A stretch of DNA of 64,000 nucleotides from Hasllibacter sp963833115 (GTDB lineage Bacteria; Pseudomonadota; Alphaproteobacteria; Rhodobacterales; Rhodobacteraceae): the NCBI GenBank assembly GCA_963833115.1, contig CAWHWS010000002.1, positions 558,001 through 622,000 of the forward strand, written 5' to 3'. Shown piece after piece: positions 23,722-32,469 of this stretch. A program made the translations under genes and the position numbers. The stretch's first letter is position 1. The number at the start of each line of letters is the position of its first letter. The notes under the pieces were generated by a model that was given only the letters and a program-made list of their open reading frames with translations, was not told the DNA's origin and did not search any database.

Positions 23722-26700
23722 GCGCCCCGGACGACCCCGCCAGGGAGGCCCCCGACGAGGCGACCGCCCGGCAATGGCGCGCCGCCGACCCCGGCGCCTC
23801 CACCTGGGTCGAGGCGAACGCCGGCTCCGGCAAGACGCGCGTCCTGACCGACCGGGTGGCGCGCCTCCTGCTGCGCGGCGTGCCGCCCGAGCGCATCCTG
23901 TGCCTGACCTACACCAAGACGGCCGCCGCCGAGATGCAGAACCAGCTCTTCGCGCGGCTGGGCGCCTGGGCGATGATGCCGGACGACGCGCTCCTGGACG
24001 CGCTGGGATCGCTCGGCGCCGACGTGCCCGACCGGACGGAGGCCCTGCGCGGCGCGCGGCGCCTCTTCGCCCGCGCCATCGACGCGCCGGGCGGCCTGCG
24101 CATCCAGACGATCCACGCCTTCTGCGGTGCGCTCCTGCGGCGCTTCCCGCTGGAGGCGCGCGTGCCGCCGGGCTTCCGCGAGGGGCCCGAGCGCGGGCTC
24201 GCCCGCCTGCGCGAGGACGTCCTGGCCGAGATGGCCGAGGACGAGGACCGGCGCCATCTCGACGCGCTCGCCCGCCACCACACGGGCGACGACCCCGGCG
24301 CCTTCGCGGTCCGCGCCGGCGCCCTCGGCGCCATCGCCCCGCGCGCCGCGCTCGCCGCGCTCCTGGAGGTGCCCGAGACCCTGGACGCCGCGGACCTCGC
24401 GCGCATCGCCTTCGAGCCCGAGGACGCGGACCTCCTGCGCGCCGCCGCCGCCGCGTTGGCCAAGGGCGGCAAGACGGACATGGGCGCCGCGGAGCGGATC
24501 GCCGCGCTCCGCCCCGAGGTCGCGGACCTGCCGAACTGGGAAGCCGCCTTCCTCTGGAAGTCCGGCGAGAACGTGGGCCGGGCGAAGACCGCTGACGTGA
24601 ACGACCGGCCCCTGGGCACCAAGGCCGTGCGCGCGGACCCCGCCTTCCCCGCCGCCGATCTCGACGCCCTGATGGAGCGCGTGGAGGCCGCCGCCCAGGC
24701 CCGCCGCGCCCTCGCCGCCCTGGAGCGCACCGACGCGCTGCGCGCCTTCGCCGCCCGCTTCGCCCGCCGCTTCGAGGCCGCCAAGCTGCGCCGCGGCTGG
24801 CTCGACTTCGACGACCTCCTGCGCCGCGCCCGCGACCTCCTGGCCGACCCGGCCGTCGCGCCCTGGGTGCTGTGGAAGCTCGACGGCGGGATCGACCACG
24901 TCCTCATCGACGAGGCGCAGGACACCGCCCCCGTCCAGTGGGAGATCGTCGCCGCCCTCCTGCGCGAGATGACGGCCGGCAAGGGCGCCGACCGGCCCGG
25001 CCGCACCCTCTTCGTCGTCGGCGACCCCAAGCAGTCGATCTACCGCTTCCAGGGCGCCGACCCGGCCGGGTTCGCCCGCACGCGCGACGATCTGGGCGGC
25101 GCGCTGCGGGACGCGGGCCATCACGTCGAGGACGTGCCGCTCCTGCACTCCTTCCGCTCGGCCGGCGCGGTCCTGGGCGCCGTCGACGTGATGCTGGACG
25201 GCGCCCCCGAGGAGCGCCAGACCGAGCACCTGCCGTTCTTCGCGGACCTGCCCGGCCGGGTCGACCTCTGGCCCGCCCTGCCCGCCCCGGAGAAGCCCGA
25301 GCCCGCCCCCTGGCAGGACCCCGTCGACCGCCCCGCCGAGGACGCGGCGCCGATCCGGGTGGCGCGCGCGGTGGTGGAGCGCGTCGCCGCCATGATCGGG
25401 ACCGAGGCCATCCCCGATCGCGGCGCGGGCGGCGTGGCCATGCGCGCCGTGCGCCCCGGCGACGTCCTCATCCTGGTGCGCTCGCGCGGCACGATCTTCC
25501 ACGAGATCATCCGCCACGCCAAGGCGCTCGGCCTGCCCGTCGCCGGCGCCGACCGGCTGCGCGTCGCCGCCGAGCTCGCCGTGCGCGACGTGACCTCCCT
25601 CCTGGCGTTCCTCTCCCTGCCCGAGGACGACCTCGCGCTGGCCGAGGCGCTGCGCTCCCCCCTCCTGGGCTGGTCCGAGGCCGAGCTCTACGCCGCGGCC
25701 GCGGGCCGCGCGCCGGGGCGCTTCCTCTGGGAGGAGCTCCGGGACCGCGCGGAGGAGTGGCCCGGGACGATGGCCGTCCTCACCGACCTGCGCGACCGCG
25801 CCGACTACCTGCGGCCCTACGAGCTCATCGAGCGCATCCTCGACCATCATGACGGCCGCCGCCGCCTCGCCGCGCGCCTGGGCCCCGAGATCGCGGAGGG
25901 GATCGACGCGCTCCTCGGCCTCGCGCTGGGCTTCGAGGCCGACGAGGTGCCCACCCTCACCGGCTTCGTCTCCTGGCTCCGCGCCGACGGCTCCGAGATC
26001 AAGCGCGTCGCCGAGGGCGCGGGCGCCCTCATCCGGGTGATGACCGTCCACGGCGCCAAGGGGCTCGAGGCGCCGATCGTGATCCTGCCGCAGGCCGGGC
26101 CGGTCCGCGGCACCGCCGCGCAGGTGCCCGACCTCCTGAGCACGCCCGCCGGCATCGTCTGGAAACCCCGCAAGGAGGACATGCCCGCCCCCCTGACCCC
26201 CGCCGTGGACGCCGAGAAGGCGCGCATGGCCGCCGAGCAGGTGCGCCTCCTCTACGTCGCGATGACGCGGGCGCGGAGCTGGCTGATCGTCGCCGGCGCG
26301 GGCGACATGGGCAAGGACGGCACCTCCTGGCACGCGCGGGTGGAGGGCGCGCTCGAAGGCCTGTGCGCCGCCCCTCTGGAGACCCCGTTCGGCCCCGGCC
26401 TGCGCCATCAGGCCGGGGACTGGGCCGCCCCCTCCCCCGAGGCGCCCGAGGCGCCCGGAGCCCCCGGGGCGCCGCCCCTGCCGGACTGGGCCGCCCGCCC
26501 CCCGCCCCCGGCGGCGGAGGACCCGGAGCCGCGCAAGCCCTCGGATCTCGGCGGCGCCAAGTCCCTGGCCGGCGACGGGACGCAGGGCGGCGGCGCCCTG
26601 GACACGGACGGCGAGGCCGCCCGCCTGCGCGGCATCCACCTGCACCGCCTCCTGGAGCACCTGCCCCTGCATCCCGGCCTGCCGGACGAGGGGGTCGCCT

Positions 26701-27119
26701 CGGACCTCCTGACGGGCGGCCCGGAAGGCGCGGAGCGCGAGGCCATCCCCGCCCTCGCGCGGGCCGCCCGCGCGATCCTCGACGCGCCGGAGCTCGCGCC
26801 CCTCTTCGCCCCCGGCACCCTGGCGGAGGTGGACGTGGCCGGCGTGGTGCCCGGCCTCGGCCCCGTGTCCGGCGCGATCGACCGGCTGGTGATCGGCGAC
26901 CGCGTCCTGGCGGTCGACTACAAGTCCAACGCCGCCGTGCCCGCCCGGCCGCAGGACGTGCCGGAGGGCCTGCTGCGGCAGCTCGGCGCCTATGCCGCCC
27001 TCCTGGCCCCGGCCTTCCCGGACCGGCCCGTGGACCTCGCGATCCTCTGGACCGAAGGCCCCACCCTGATGCGCGTGCCCGCCGACCTCGCGGCCGCCGC
27101 CCTCTCCCGCGCCGCTTGA
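23718..27119 (+). CDS. addA: double-strand break repair helicase AddA
   Basis: UvrD-family helicase/nuclease subunit of AddAB, 1133 residues. Helicase motifs in order: Walker A EANAGSGKTRVL near residue 35, motif Ia CLTYTKTAAAEMQ, QTIHAFCGALLRRFP, motif II VLIDEAQDTAPVQW, motif III GDPKQSIYRFQGAD, motif V TVHGAKGLEAPIV and motif VI LLYVAMTRARSW. The C-terminal nuclease has IHLHRLLEHLP, GAIDRLV and VDYKSN. The start ATG 23718 is within the addB stop (ATGA), so the two subunits should be made together. A low-complexity Pro/Ala/Glu linker near residues 905-950 separates helicase and nuclease. Confidence 0.96.
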   Translation: MSAPDDPAREAPDEATARQWRAADPGASTWVEANAGSGKTRVLTDRVARLLLRGVPPERILCLTYTKTAAAEMQNQLFARLGAWAMMPDDALLDALGSLGADVPDRTEALRGARRLFARAIDAPGGLRIQTIHAFCGALLRRFPLEARVPPGFREGPERGLARLREDVLAEMAEDEDRRHLDALARHHTGDDPGAFAVRAGALGAIAPRAALAALLEVPETLDAADLARIAFEPEDADLLRAAAAALAKGGKTDMGAAERIAALRPEVADLPNWEAAFLWKSGENVGRAKTADVNDRPLGTKAVRADPAFPAADLDALMERVEAAAQARRALAALERTDALRAFAARFARRFEAAKLRRGWLDFDDLLRRARDLLADPAVAPWVLWKLDGGIDHVLIDEAQDTAPVQWEIVAALLREMTAGKGADRPGRTLFVVGDPKQSIYRFQGADPAGFARTRDDLGGALRDAGHHVEDVPLLHSFRSAGAVLGAVDVMLDGAPEERQTEHLPFFADLPGRVDLWPALPAPEKPEPAPWQDPVDRPAEDAAPIRVARAVVERVAAMIGTEAIPDRGAGGVAMRAVRPGDVLILVRSRGTIFHEIIRHAKALGLPVAGADRLRVAAELAVRDVTSLLAFLSLPEDDLALAEALRSPLLGWSEAELYAAAAGRAPGRFLWEELRDRAEEWPGTMAVLTDLRDRADYLRPYELIERILDHHDGRRRLAARLGPEIAEGIDALLGLALGFEADEVPTLTGFVSWLRADGSEIKRVAEGAGALIRVMTVHGAKGLEAPIVILPQAGPVRGTAAQVPDLLSTPAGIVWKPRKEDMPAPLTPAVDAEKARMAAEQVRLLYVAMTRARSWLIVAGAGDMGKDGTSWHARVEGALEGLCAAPLETPFGPGLRHQAGDWAAPSPEAPEAPGAPGAPPLPDWAARPPPPAAEDPEPRKPSDLGGAKSLAGDGTQGGGALDTDGEAARLRGIHLHRLLEHLPLHPGLPDEGVASDLLTGGPEGAEREAIPALARAARAILDAPELAPLFAPGTLAEVDVAGVVPGLGPVSGAIDRLVIGDRVLAVDYKSNAAVPARPQDVPEGLLRQLGAYAALLAPAFPDRPVDLAILWTEGPTLMRVPADLAAAALSRAA

Positions 27120-27144
27120 CGGCTCCGGGCGCGCTCCATACCTC
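27116..27144 (+). promoter_or_regulatory. candidate sigma-70 promoter for trxA-hslV
   Basis: TTGACG (27116-27121), 17-base spacer, then TACCTC (27139-27144), 28 bases before the trxA start. The -35 overlaps the addA stop codon. The -35 is near consensus and the -10 is weak, as is common in GC-rich alphaproteobacteria. Confidence 0.45.
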
Positions 27145-27171
27145 TGCCTCCCCGAACCCGAGGAGACCGCC

Positions 27172-27492
27172 ATGGGCACCGTTCCCGTCACCGACGCCAC
27201 CTTCGACGCCGAGGTGAAGCAGTCCGACGTCCCCGTCGTCGTGGACTTCTGGGCCGAGTGGTGCGGCCCCTGCAAGCAGATCGGCCCGGCGCTCGAGGAG
27301 CTCTCCGAGGAATACGCCGGCCGGGTCAAGATCGTGAAGGTCAACGTGGACGAGAACCCCGCCTCCCCCGGCGCGGTCGGCGTGCGCGGCATCCCCGCCC
27401 TCTTCATGTACAAGAACGGGGAGATCGTCTCCAACAAGATCGGCGCCGCGCCCAAGGCCGCGCTGAAATCCTGGATCGAGGAGAGCGTCTGA
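27172..27492 (+). CDS. trxA: thioredoxin
   Basis: Cytoplasmic dithiol reductant, 106 residues, the standard thioredoxin-1 length. The active site WCGPCK has Cys31 and Cys34. The buried Asp in VVVDFWAEW, VNVDENP and the cis-proline loop GIPALFMYKNG are in place. Start ATG 27172 follows GAGGAG. It lies downstream of addA, as in many alphaproteobacteria, and 2 bases upstream of hslV, so it is probably co-transcribed with the protease subunit. Confidence 0.98.
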   Translation: MGTVPVTDATFDAEVKQSDVPVVVDFWAEWCGPCKQIGPALEELSEEYAGRVKIVKVNVDENPASPGAVGVRGIPALFMYKNGEIVSNKIGAAPKAALKSWIEESV

Positions 27493-27494
27493 CC

Positions 27495-28064
27495 ATGGGC
27501 GACGGCCCCGGCTGGCACGGGACCACGATCGTCGGGATCCGCCGCGGCGGCGCGGTCTGCGTCGCCGGCGACGGGCAGGTCTCGATGGGCCAGACCGTGA
27601 TGAAGGGCACCGCGCGCAAGGTGCGGCGCCTCTCGCCCGGCGGGCACGAAGTGGTCGTCGGCTTCGCCGGCTCCACCGCGGACGCCTTCACCCTGCTCGA
27701 GAGGCTCGAGGCCAAGCTCGAGGCCTCCCCCGGCCAGCTCGCCCGCGCCTGCGTCGAGCTCGCCAAGGACTGGCGCACCGACAAGTACCTCCAGAAGCTG
27801 GAGGCGCTCCTGATCGTGACCGACGGCGACGCGATGCTCGTCGTCACCGGCGCGGGCGACGTCCTCGAGCCCGAGCACGACGTCGCCGCCATCGGCTCGG
27901 GCGGGAACTACGCCCTTGCCGCCGCGCGCGGCCTCATGGTCGGCGAGGGCACCGCCGAGACCGTCGCCCGCGCCGCCATGGCCATCGCCGCCGACATCTG
28001 CGTCTACACCAACGGCGCCCTCACGGTGGAGACGATCCGGGGGTCCTCGGCCCCCGCCGCCTAA
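27495..28064 (+). CDS. hslV: ATP-dependent protease subunit HslV
   Basis: Proteasome-like peptidase of the HslUV (ClpQY) complex, 189 residues. After cleavage of a short propeptide (MGDGPGWHG) the N-terminal threonine nucleophile in TTIVGIRR is exposed. The family motifs VAGDGQVSMGQTVMK, VVVGFAGSTADAF, YLQKLEALL and IGSGGNYALAAA follow. Start ATG 27495 is two bases after the trxA stop. hslU, its ATPase, lies 290 bases downstream. That gap also contains a small candidate gene on the other strand whose stop overlaps the hslV stop. Confidence 0.97.
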   Translation: MGDGPGWHGTTIVGIRRGGAVCVAGDGQVSMGQTVMKGTARKVRRLSPGGHEVVVGFAGSTADAFTLLERLEAKLEASPGQLARACVELAKDWRTDKYLQKLEALLIVTDGDAMLVVTGAGDVLEPEHDVAAIGSGGNYALAAARGLMVGEGTAETVARAAMAIAADICVYTNGALTVETIRGSSAPAA

Positions 28065-28228
28065 TGCAGCCTGGCCGCCGCCAGGGGCACGGCGAAGCGC
28101 TCGCACCAGATCCGCACCTCGTCGTGATCGCCGGAGTCCAGCCCGGCGGGCAGGGCATGGCGCTGCGCCCCGCGGTCCGACCGGAGCACGCCCGCCAGCG
28201 TCGCCGGGTCGTGGCCGCCGCGCCCCAT
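28061..28228 (-). CDS. small candidate gene between hslV and hslU (DUF3606-like C-terminus)
   Basis: A 55-residue frame from ATG 28228 (or GTG 28234) to TAG 28061 fills the hslV-hslU gap on the minus strand. It opens MGRGGHDPATLAGVLRS and ends DHDEVRIWCERFAVPLAAAR. The last part resembles the EVRYWxxxFGV helix of DUF3606 proteins. It could be a genuine small protein, or a decayed remnant, because the open frame runs upstream to a stop near the hslU start without an obvious ribosome site. Function unknown. Confidence 0.35.
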   Translation of the reverse strand: MGRGGHDPATLAGVLRSDRGAQRHALPAGLDSGDHDEVRIWCERFAVPLAAARLH

Positions 28229-28354
28229 CGCCACCTTCGGATCGCGCGCGCCGGGCGGCGGCCTCGCGCGGGCGTGACGGGCCGCGAGCGGCTTGCGCGC
28301 GGCCCCGCAGCGATTAGGTCAGGCGCTCCGCCACGCGCCACCGAACGGGACGAC

Positions 28355-29656
28355 ATGACCGACCTGACCCCCCGAGAGATCGTCTCCGAGCTCGACCGCT
28401 TCATCATCGGGCAGGACGACGCCAAGCGCGCCGTCGCGGTCGCCCTGCGGAGCCGCTGGCGCCGCAAGCAGCTCGGGGACGACCTGCGCGACGAGGTGTA
28501 TCCCAAGAACATCCTGATGATCGGCCCCACCGGCGTCGGCAAGACCGAGATCTCCCGCCGCCTGGCCAAGCTCGCCCGCGCGCCGTTTCTCAAGGTCGAG
28601 GCGACCAAGTTCACCGAGGTCGGCTATGTCGGCCGCGACGTGGAGCAGATCATCCGGGACCTCGTGGACGCCGCCATCGTCACCACCCGCGAGACCATGC
28701 GCGAGGACGTCGCCGCCGCCGCCCGCGAGGCCGCCGAGGAGCGCGTCATCGACGCCCTGGCCGGCGAGGCCGCGAGGGACGGCACCCGCGACATGTTCCG
28801 CCGCAAGCTCCACGCCGGCGAGCTGGACGGCACCATGATCGAGCTCGAGGTCGAGGACGCGTCCAACCCCCTGGGCGCGATGGAGATCCCCGGCCAGCCC
28901 GGCATGGGCATGATGAACCTCGGCGAGATGCTCCAGAAGGCGATGCCCCGCCGCACCGTCCGCAAGCGCCTGAGCGTGGCCGACAGCTACGAGGTCCTGA
29001 TCGGCGAGGAGGCCGACAAGCTCCTGGACGACGAGTCCGTCACCGCCGCCGCGCTGGAGAGCGTGCAGGAGAACGGCATCGTCTTCCTCGACGAGATCGA
29101 CAAGGTCGCCGCCCGCGCCGAGGCCCGCGGCGGCGAGGTGAGCCGCGAGGGCGTGCAGCGCGACCTCCTGCCCCTGATCGAGGGCACGACCGTCTCCACC
29201 AAGCACGGGGCCGTGCGCACCGACCACATCCTCTTCATCGCGTCCGGCGCTTTCCACGTCGCCAAGCCCTCGGACCTGCTGCCCGAGCTGCAGGGCCGCC
29301 TGCCGATCCGGGTCGAGCTGCGCGCCCTGACCGAGGCCGACTTCGTGCGCATCCTGACCGAGACCGACAACGCCCTCACCCGGCAGTACACCGCCCTGAT
29401 GGCGACCGAGGGGGTGGAGGTCACCTTTACGGAAGGCGGCATCGCCGCCATCGCCCGCATCGCCGCCGAGGTGAACGGCAGCGTCGAGAACATCGGCGCG
29501 CGCCGCCTCTACACCGTGATCGAGCGCGTGTTCGAGGAGCTGGGCTTCACCGCCCCCGACCGCTCCGGCGAGGCCGTCACCGTCGACGCCGCCTTCGTGG
29601 AGGCAAACCTCGGAGAGCTCGCCCGCTCCTCGGACGTGAGCCGCTACATGCTCTGA
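28355..29656 (+). CDS. hslU: ATP-dependent protease ATPase subunit HslU
   Basis: AAA+ unfoldase that feeds substrates to HslV, 433 residues. Motifs: N-terminal LTPREIVSELDRFIIGQDDAKRA, Walker A GPTGVGKTEI, the pore loop GYVGRD, Walker B IVFLDEIDKVA, and the sensor segment ASGAFHVAKPSDLLPELQGRLPIRVEL. It ends DVSRYML, the C-terminal tail that docks into HslV. The inserted I-domain (about 110-230) has a GQPGMGMMNLGEML stretch typical of the family. Start ATG 28355. Its last 13 bases overlap the convergent desaturase gene. Confidence 0.97.
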   Translation: MTDLTPREIVSELDRFIIGQDDAKRAVAVALRSRWRRKQLGDDLRDEVYPKNILMIGPTGVGKTEISRRLAKLARAPFLKVEATKFTEVGYVGRDVEQIIRDLVDAAIVTTRETMREDVAAAAREAAEERVIDALAGEAARDGTRDMFRRKLHAGELDGTMIELEVEDASNPLGAMEIPGQPGMGMMNLGEMLQKAMPRRTVRKRLSVADSYEVLIGEEADKLLDDESVTAAALESVQENGIVFLDEIDKVAARAEARGGEVSREGVQRDLLPLIEGTTVSTKHGAVRTDHILFIASGAFHVAKPSDLLPELQGRLPIRVELRALTEADFVRILTETDNALTRQYTALMATEGVEVTFTEGGIAAIARIAAEVNGSVENIGARRLYTVIERVFEELGFTAPDRSGEAVTVDAAFVEANLGELARSSDVSRYML

Positions 29657-30543
29657 GCGAGGCTCCGGACCCACCGCGCCGTGAACGCCGCGTAGCCGGG
29701 CTGCACCACCCCGAGATGCGGGCGCGCCATCGCGTGGAGCTCCGGCAGCCGGTGGAACGGCACGTCGGGGTGCCCGTGATGCTCCGCGTGATAGGGCATG
29801 TTCCAGGCCAGCCCCCGCACGATCCGGTTGGTGAGCGTCGTGCGCGTGTTCTCGAACAGGTCCGCGACATGCGCGCAGCGCCCGTGCTCGGCCAGCACGT
29901 AGAGCCGCAGCGCCGGCATCCCCACCAGCACCGGCAGCAGCCAGGCCCGCCACAGGACGGGCGACACGAACAGCGTGACGGCCGCCACCCCGGCATAGAC
30001 GGCCGCCATCGCCCGCATCTCCCGCACGATCCGCCCCATGGCGCCCGCCGGCAGGTAGTCCGCCGACAGCCGCCCGGTCAGGCCCGCCGCGAGCGTGGCC
30101 GCGTGCCCCGCCCAGTAGGTCCAGCCCGAGGCGTGCCGCAGCCAGTCGCCCCAGGTCTCCGGCTTGCCGCCGCCCGCGAGCTCGGGGTCCCGCTCGGGAT
30201 CGTGCGTGTGACGGTGATGCGCCAGGTGGAAGTAGCGGAACCAGAGGAACGGCTGCCCGATCAGGAGCCCCGCCCCGCGCCCCACCCATTCGTTCAGGCG
30301 CGGCGAGGCGAAGGGCGTGCGGTGCGTGCACTCGTGCTGCAGCGTGAAGAGGAACGCGATCGCGATCCCCTGCGGCACGACGAGCAGCCACCAGAACGGC
30401 ACCTGCGCCGCCAGGGCCGCGCCCATGACCAGGATCGCGCCGAGATGCGCCGCCAGGTGCCGCAGCCCCGGCCCGTCCGACCGCGCCGTCAGGCGGGCGC
30501 GCTCGGCGGGCGTGAGGGTGGCGCGGAACTCGGCATGCGACAT
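29644..30543 (-). CDS. fatty acid desaturase family membrane protein
   Basis: Integral-membrane di-iron desaturase or hydroxylase, 299 residues. The three histidine boxes are clear: HECTH, HLAHHRHTH and HAEHHGHP. Several hydrophobic helices lie between (VMGAALAAQVPFWWLLVV, VYAGVAAVTLFV, LPVLVGMPALRLYVL). Start ATG 30543 (MSHAEFRATL). It overlaps the 3' end of hslU by 13 bases and is divergent from an MFS transporter 76 bases away. The substrate could be a membrane acyl chain or another hydrophobic compound such as a carotenoid or alkane. The family alone does not decide. Confidence 0.88.
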   Translation of the reverse strand: MSHAEFRATLTPAERARLTARSDGPGLRHLAAHLGAILVMGAALAAQVPFWWLLVVPQGIAIAFLFTLQHECTHRTPFASPRLNEWVGRGAGLLIGQPFLWFRYFHLAHHRHTHDPERDPELAGGGKPETWGDWLRHASGWTYWAGHAATLAAGLTGRLSADYLPAGAMGRIVREMRAMAAVYAGVAAVTLFVSPVLWRAWLLPVLVGMPALRLYVLAEHGRCAHVADLFENTRTTLTNRIVRGLAWNMPYHAEHHGHPDVPFHRLPELHAMARPHLGVVQPGYAAFTARWVRSLAQSM

Positions 30544-30619
30544 GGCGCCATCGGACCCCGGCGGGCCCCGGCGCGCCATGCGACTGGCCGCCGCGCCGCG
30601 AGTCTGCCAAGCGCGGCGC

Positions 30620-31837
30620 ATGGTCCCCGGCTTCCTCCGCGAGAACGCGCCCTGGCTCGGGGCGGGGTTCCTGATCTCCCTCCTGAGCACCTTCGGGCAG
30701 ACCTCCTTCGTCTCCGTCTTCGCCGGCGCCCTGATCGAGGGGCACGGCCTGACCGAAGGGTCCTGGGCCGCGATCTACGCCATCGGGACCACCGCCTCGG
30801 CCGCCGCCATGGTCTGGGCCGGCGGCCTCGCCGACACGGTTCCCCTGCCGCGGCTGACGGCCTGGATGCTCGCCGGGCTCGCGGCCTCCTGCGCCGGGAT
30901 GGCGCTGGCGCCGGGGGTCTGGGCGCTGCCGATCCTGGTCCTCGGCCTGCGCTTCTTCGGGCAGGGCATGATGAGCCACATCGCCTCCGTCGCGACCGCC
31001 CGGTGGTTCGTGCGCTCGCGCGGCCGGGCCCTCGCGATCACCGCCTTCGGCTTCGCCGCCGGGCAGGCCACGCTGCCGCTCCTCTACACCGCCGCGCTGG
31101 GCCGCGTGCCGGCGCCCGCGCTCTGGCTCGCCAGCGCCGCGATCTGCCTCGCGGCGATCGTGCCCGTCACCCGCCTGATCGCCCGCCCCCGGCGCCCGCG
31201 CGGCACGGCCGAGGGCGAGGACGAGGCCGCCGGCATCGGCGGGCGCCACTGGACCCGGCCCGAGGTCCTGCGCACCGCGCTCTTCTGGGGACTGGTGCCC
31301 GCCCTGATCGGCACGCCCGCCTTCGGCACCGCCTTCCTCTTCTTCCAGGTCCACCTCCCGGCGGTCAAAGGCTGGTCGCAGGTCGGCTTCGTCGCGCTCT
31401 TCCCGGTGCTGATGGGCGCGTCCATCGCCTCGACCTTCGCGGCCGGCGCCCTCATCGACCGTCACGGCGCCTCGCGGCTCCTGGCGCCCGCGCTCCTGCC
31501 GATGGCGGCGGGGTTCCTCCTGCTGGCCGGGGCGGACAGCCTGACCGGCGCGATCCCGGCGGTGATCCTCCTGGCGATCACCCAGGGCGCGATGAACACC
31601 GTGCCCGTCGCCCTCTGGGCCGAGCAGTTCGGCACGCGGCACATCGGCGCGGTGAAGGCCGCCTCGGTCGCGATCATGGTCCTCGCCACCGCGCTCGGCC
31701 CCGGGCTGGTGGGGATGCTGATCGACCGCGGCGTCGACTTCCCGGCGCAGATGCCCTGGATCGCGGCCTATATCGCGGCCTCCTCGGCCCTCGCCGCCCT
31801 CGCCCTGCGGCGCGGCGTGCGCCTCCTCCCGGCCTAG
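30620..31837 (+). CDS. MFS transporter
   Basis: Twelve-helix major facilitator permease, 405 residues. The typical loop 2-3 signature (MVWAGGLADTVPLPRL) and helix 4-5 region (ARWFVRSRGRALAITAFGFAAGQA) are present. A charged central loop (RPRRPRGTAEGEDEAAGI) separates the two six-helix halves. The second half has the repeated signature GALIDRHGASRLLAP. It resembles oxalate/formate-antiporter-like or YbfB-type carriers. The substrate is unknown. It is divergent from the desaturase; no regulator adjoins it. Confidence 0.88.
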   Translation: MVPGFLRENAPWLGAGFLISLLSTFGQTSFVSVFAGALIEGHGLTEGSWAAIYAIGTTASAAAMVWAGGLADTVPLPRLTAWMLAGLAASCAGMALAPGVWALPILVLGLRFFGQGMMSHIASVATARWFVRSRGRALAITAFGFAAGQATLPLLYTAALGRVPAPALWLASAAICLAAIVPVTRLIARPRRPRGTAEGEDEAAGIGGRHWTRPEVLRTALFWGLVPALIGTPAFGTAFLFFQVHLPAVKGWSQVGFVALFPVLMGASIASTFAAGALIDRHGASRLLAPALLPMAAGFLLLAGADSLTGAIPAVILLAITQGAMNTVPVALWAEQFGTRHIGAVKAASVAIMVLATALGPGLVGMLIDRGVDFPAQMPWIAAYIAASSALAALALRRGVRLLPA

Positions 31838-31881
31838 GGCCCGGGCTCGAGCGTCCCGGCCCCGGGCCGCGGCCCCCCGGC

Positions 31882-32469
31882 CTAGCGGACGCGCCGGAGG
31901 TAGACGTAGAGCGCGCCCTCCCCGCCATGGCGCCGGTGCGCGGGGGTCACCTGCTGCACGATCCCGGCCAGGGCGCCGCCATGGAGCCACATCGGCACCT
32001 GCCGGCGCAGCGCCCCGGGCCGCCGCCCGGTCCAGTCCGCATCCCCCGCCCGCCCCTTGCCGGTGATCACCAGCACCAGCCGGCGGCCCGCCGCATGGCT
32101 CGCGCGCACGAACCCGGTCAGGGCCGGCTGCGCGTCCGCGAGCGTCATCCCGTGCAGGTCGAGGCGCGCCTCGGGCGCCAGCTTGCCGCGCCGCATCCGC
32201 CGGTGCGTGCGCCCGTCCATGGCGAGCGGCGCGGCGTCCAGGGCCTCGGCCATGCTCGGGGCGAGGTCGTGCGCCGACGGCGCCGTCTGCGACCGCTCGC
32301 CCATGCGGAACGGCGCGGGCGGCGCCGGGGCGGCGGCGGGCCGCACCGTGACCGGTAGGGCCGGCGCGCTCGGGGCGGGGCGCGCCGGGCGCGGCAGCGG
32401 CTCGACCCCGCGCGCGACCCGGCTCCAGAGCGCGCGGTCGTCCTCGCTCAGGCCCCGCCGCCGCCTCAC
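31882..32469 (-). CDS. Smr/MutS2-domain protein
   Basis: 195-residue protein. The N-terminus is charged and the region ~25-60 is Pro/Ala-rich, probably disordered. The C-terminal ~90 residues are a Smr domain: LDLHGMTLADAQPALTGFV, VLVITGKGRAG, HRRHGGEGALYVYLRR. Smr domains bind or nick RNA or branched DNA. In eukaryotes and E. coli SmrB they cleave mRNA at collided ribosomes. Start GTG 32469 overlaps the mltA stop by 4 bases. The mltA-Smr pairing is conserved in Rhodobacterales, next to the Tim44-like gene. Confidence 0.9.
   Translation of the reverse strand: MRRRRGLSEDDRALWSRVARGVEPLPRPARPAPSAPALPVTVRPAAAPAPPAPFRMGERSQTAPSAHDLAPSMAEALDAAPLAMDGRTHRRMRRGKLAPEARLDLHGMTLADAQPALTGFVRASHAAGRRLVLVITGKGRAGDADWTGRRPGALRRQVPMWLHGGALAGIVQQVTPAHRRHGGEGALYVYLRRVR

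Noticed and set aside
23652..28106. Very long minus-strand open frame (about 1,480 codons) opposite addA, trxA and hslV
   Set aside because: It mirrors the real genes on the + strand; its translation is low-complexity Gly/Ala/Arg without family motifs, an effect of the high GC content.
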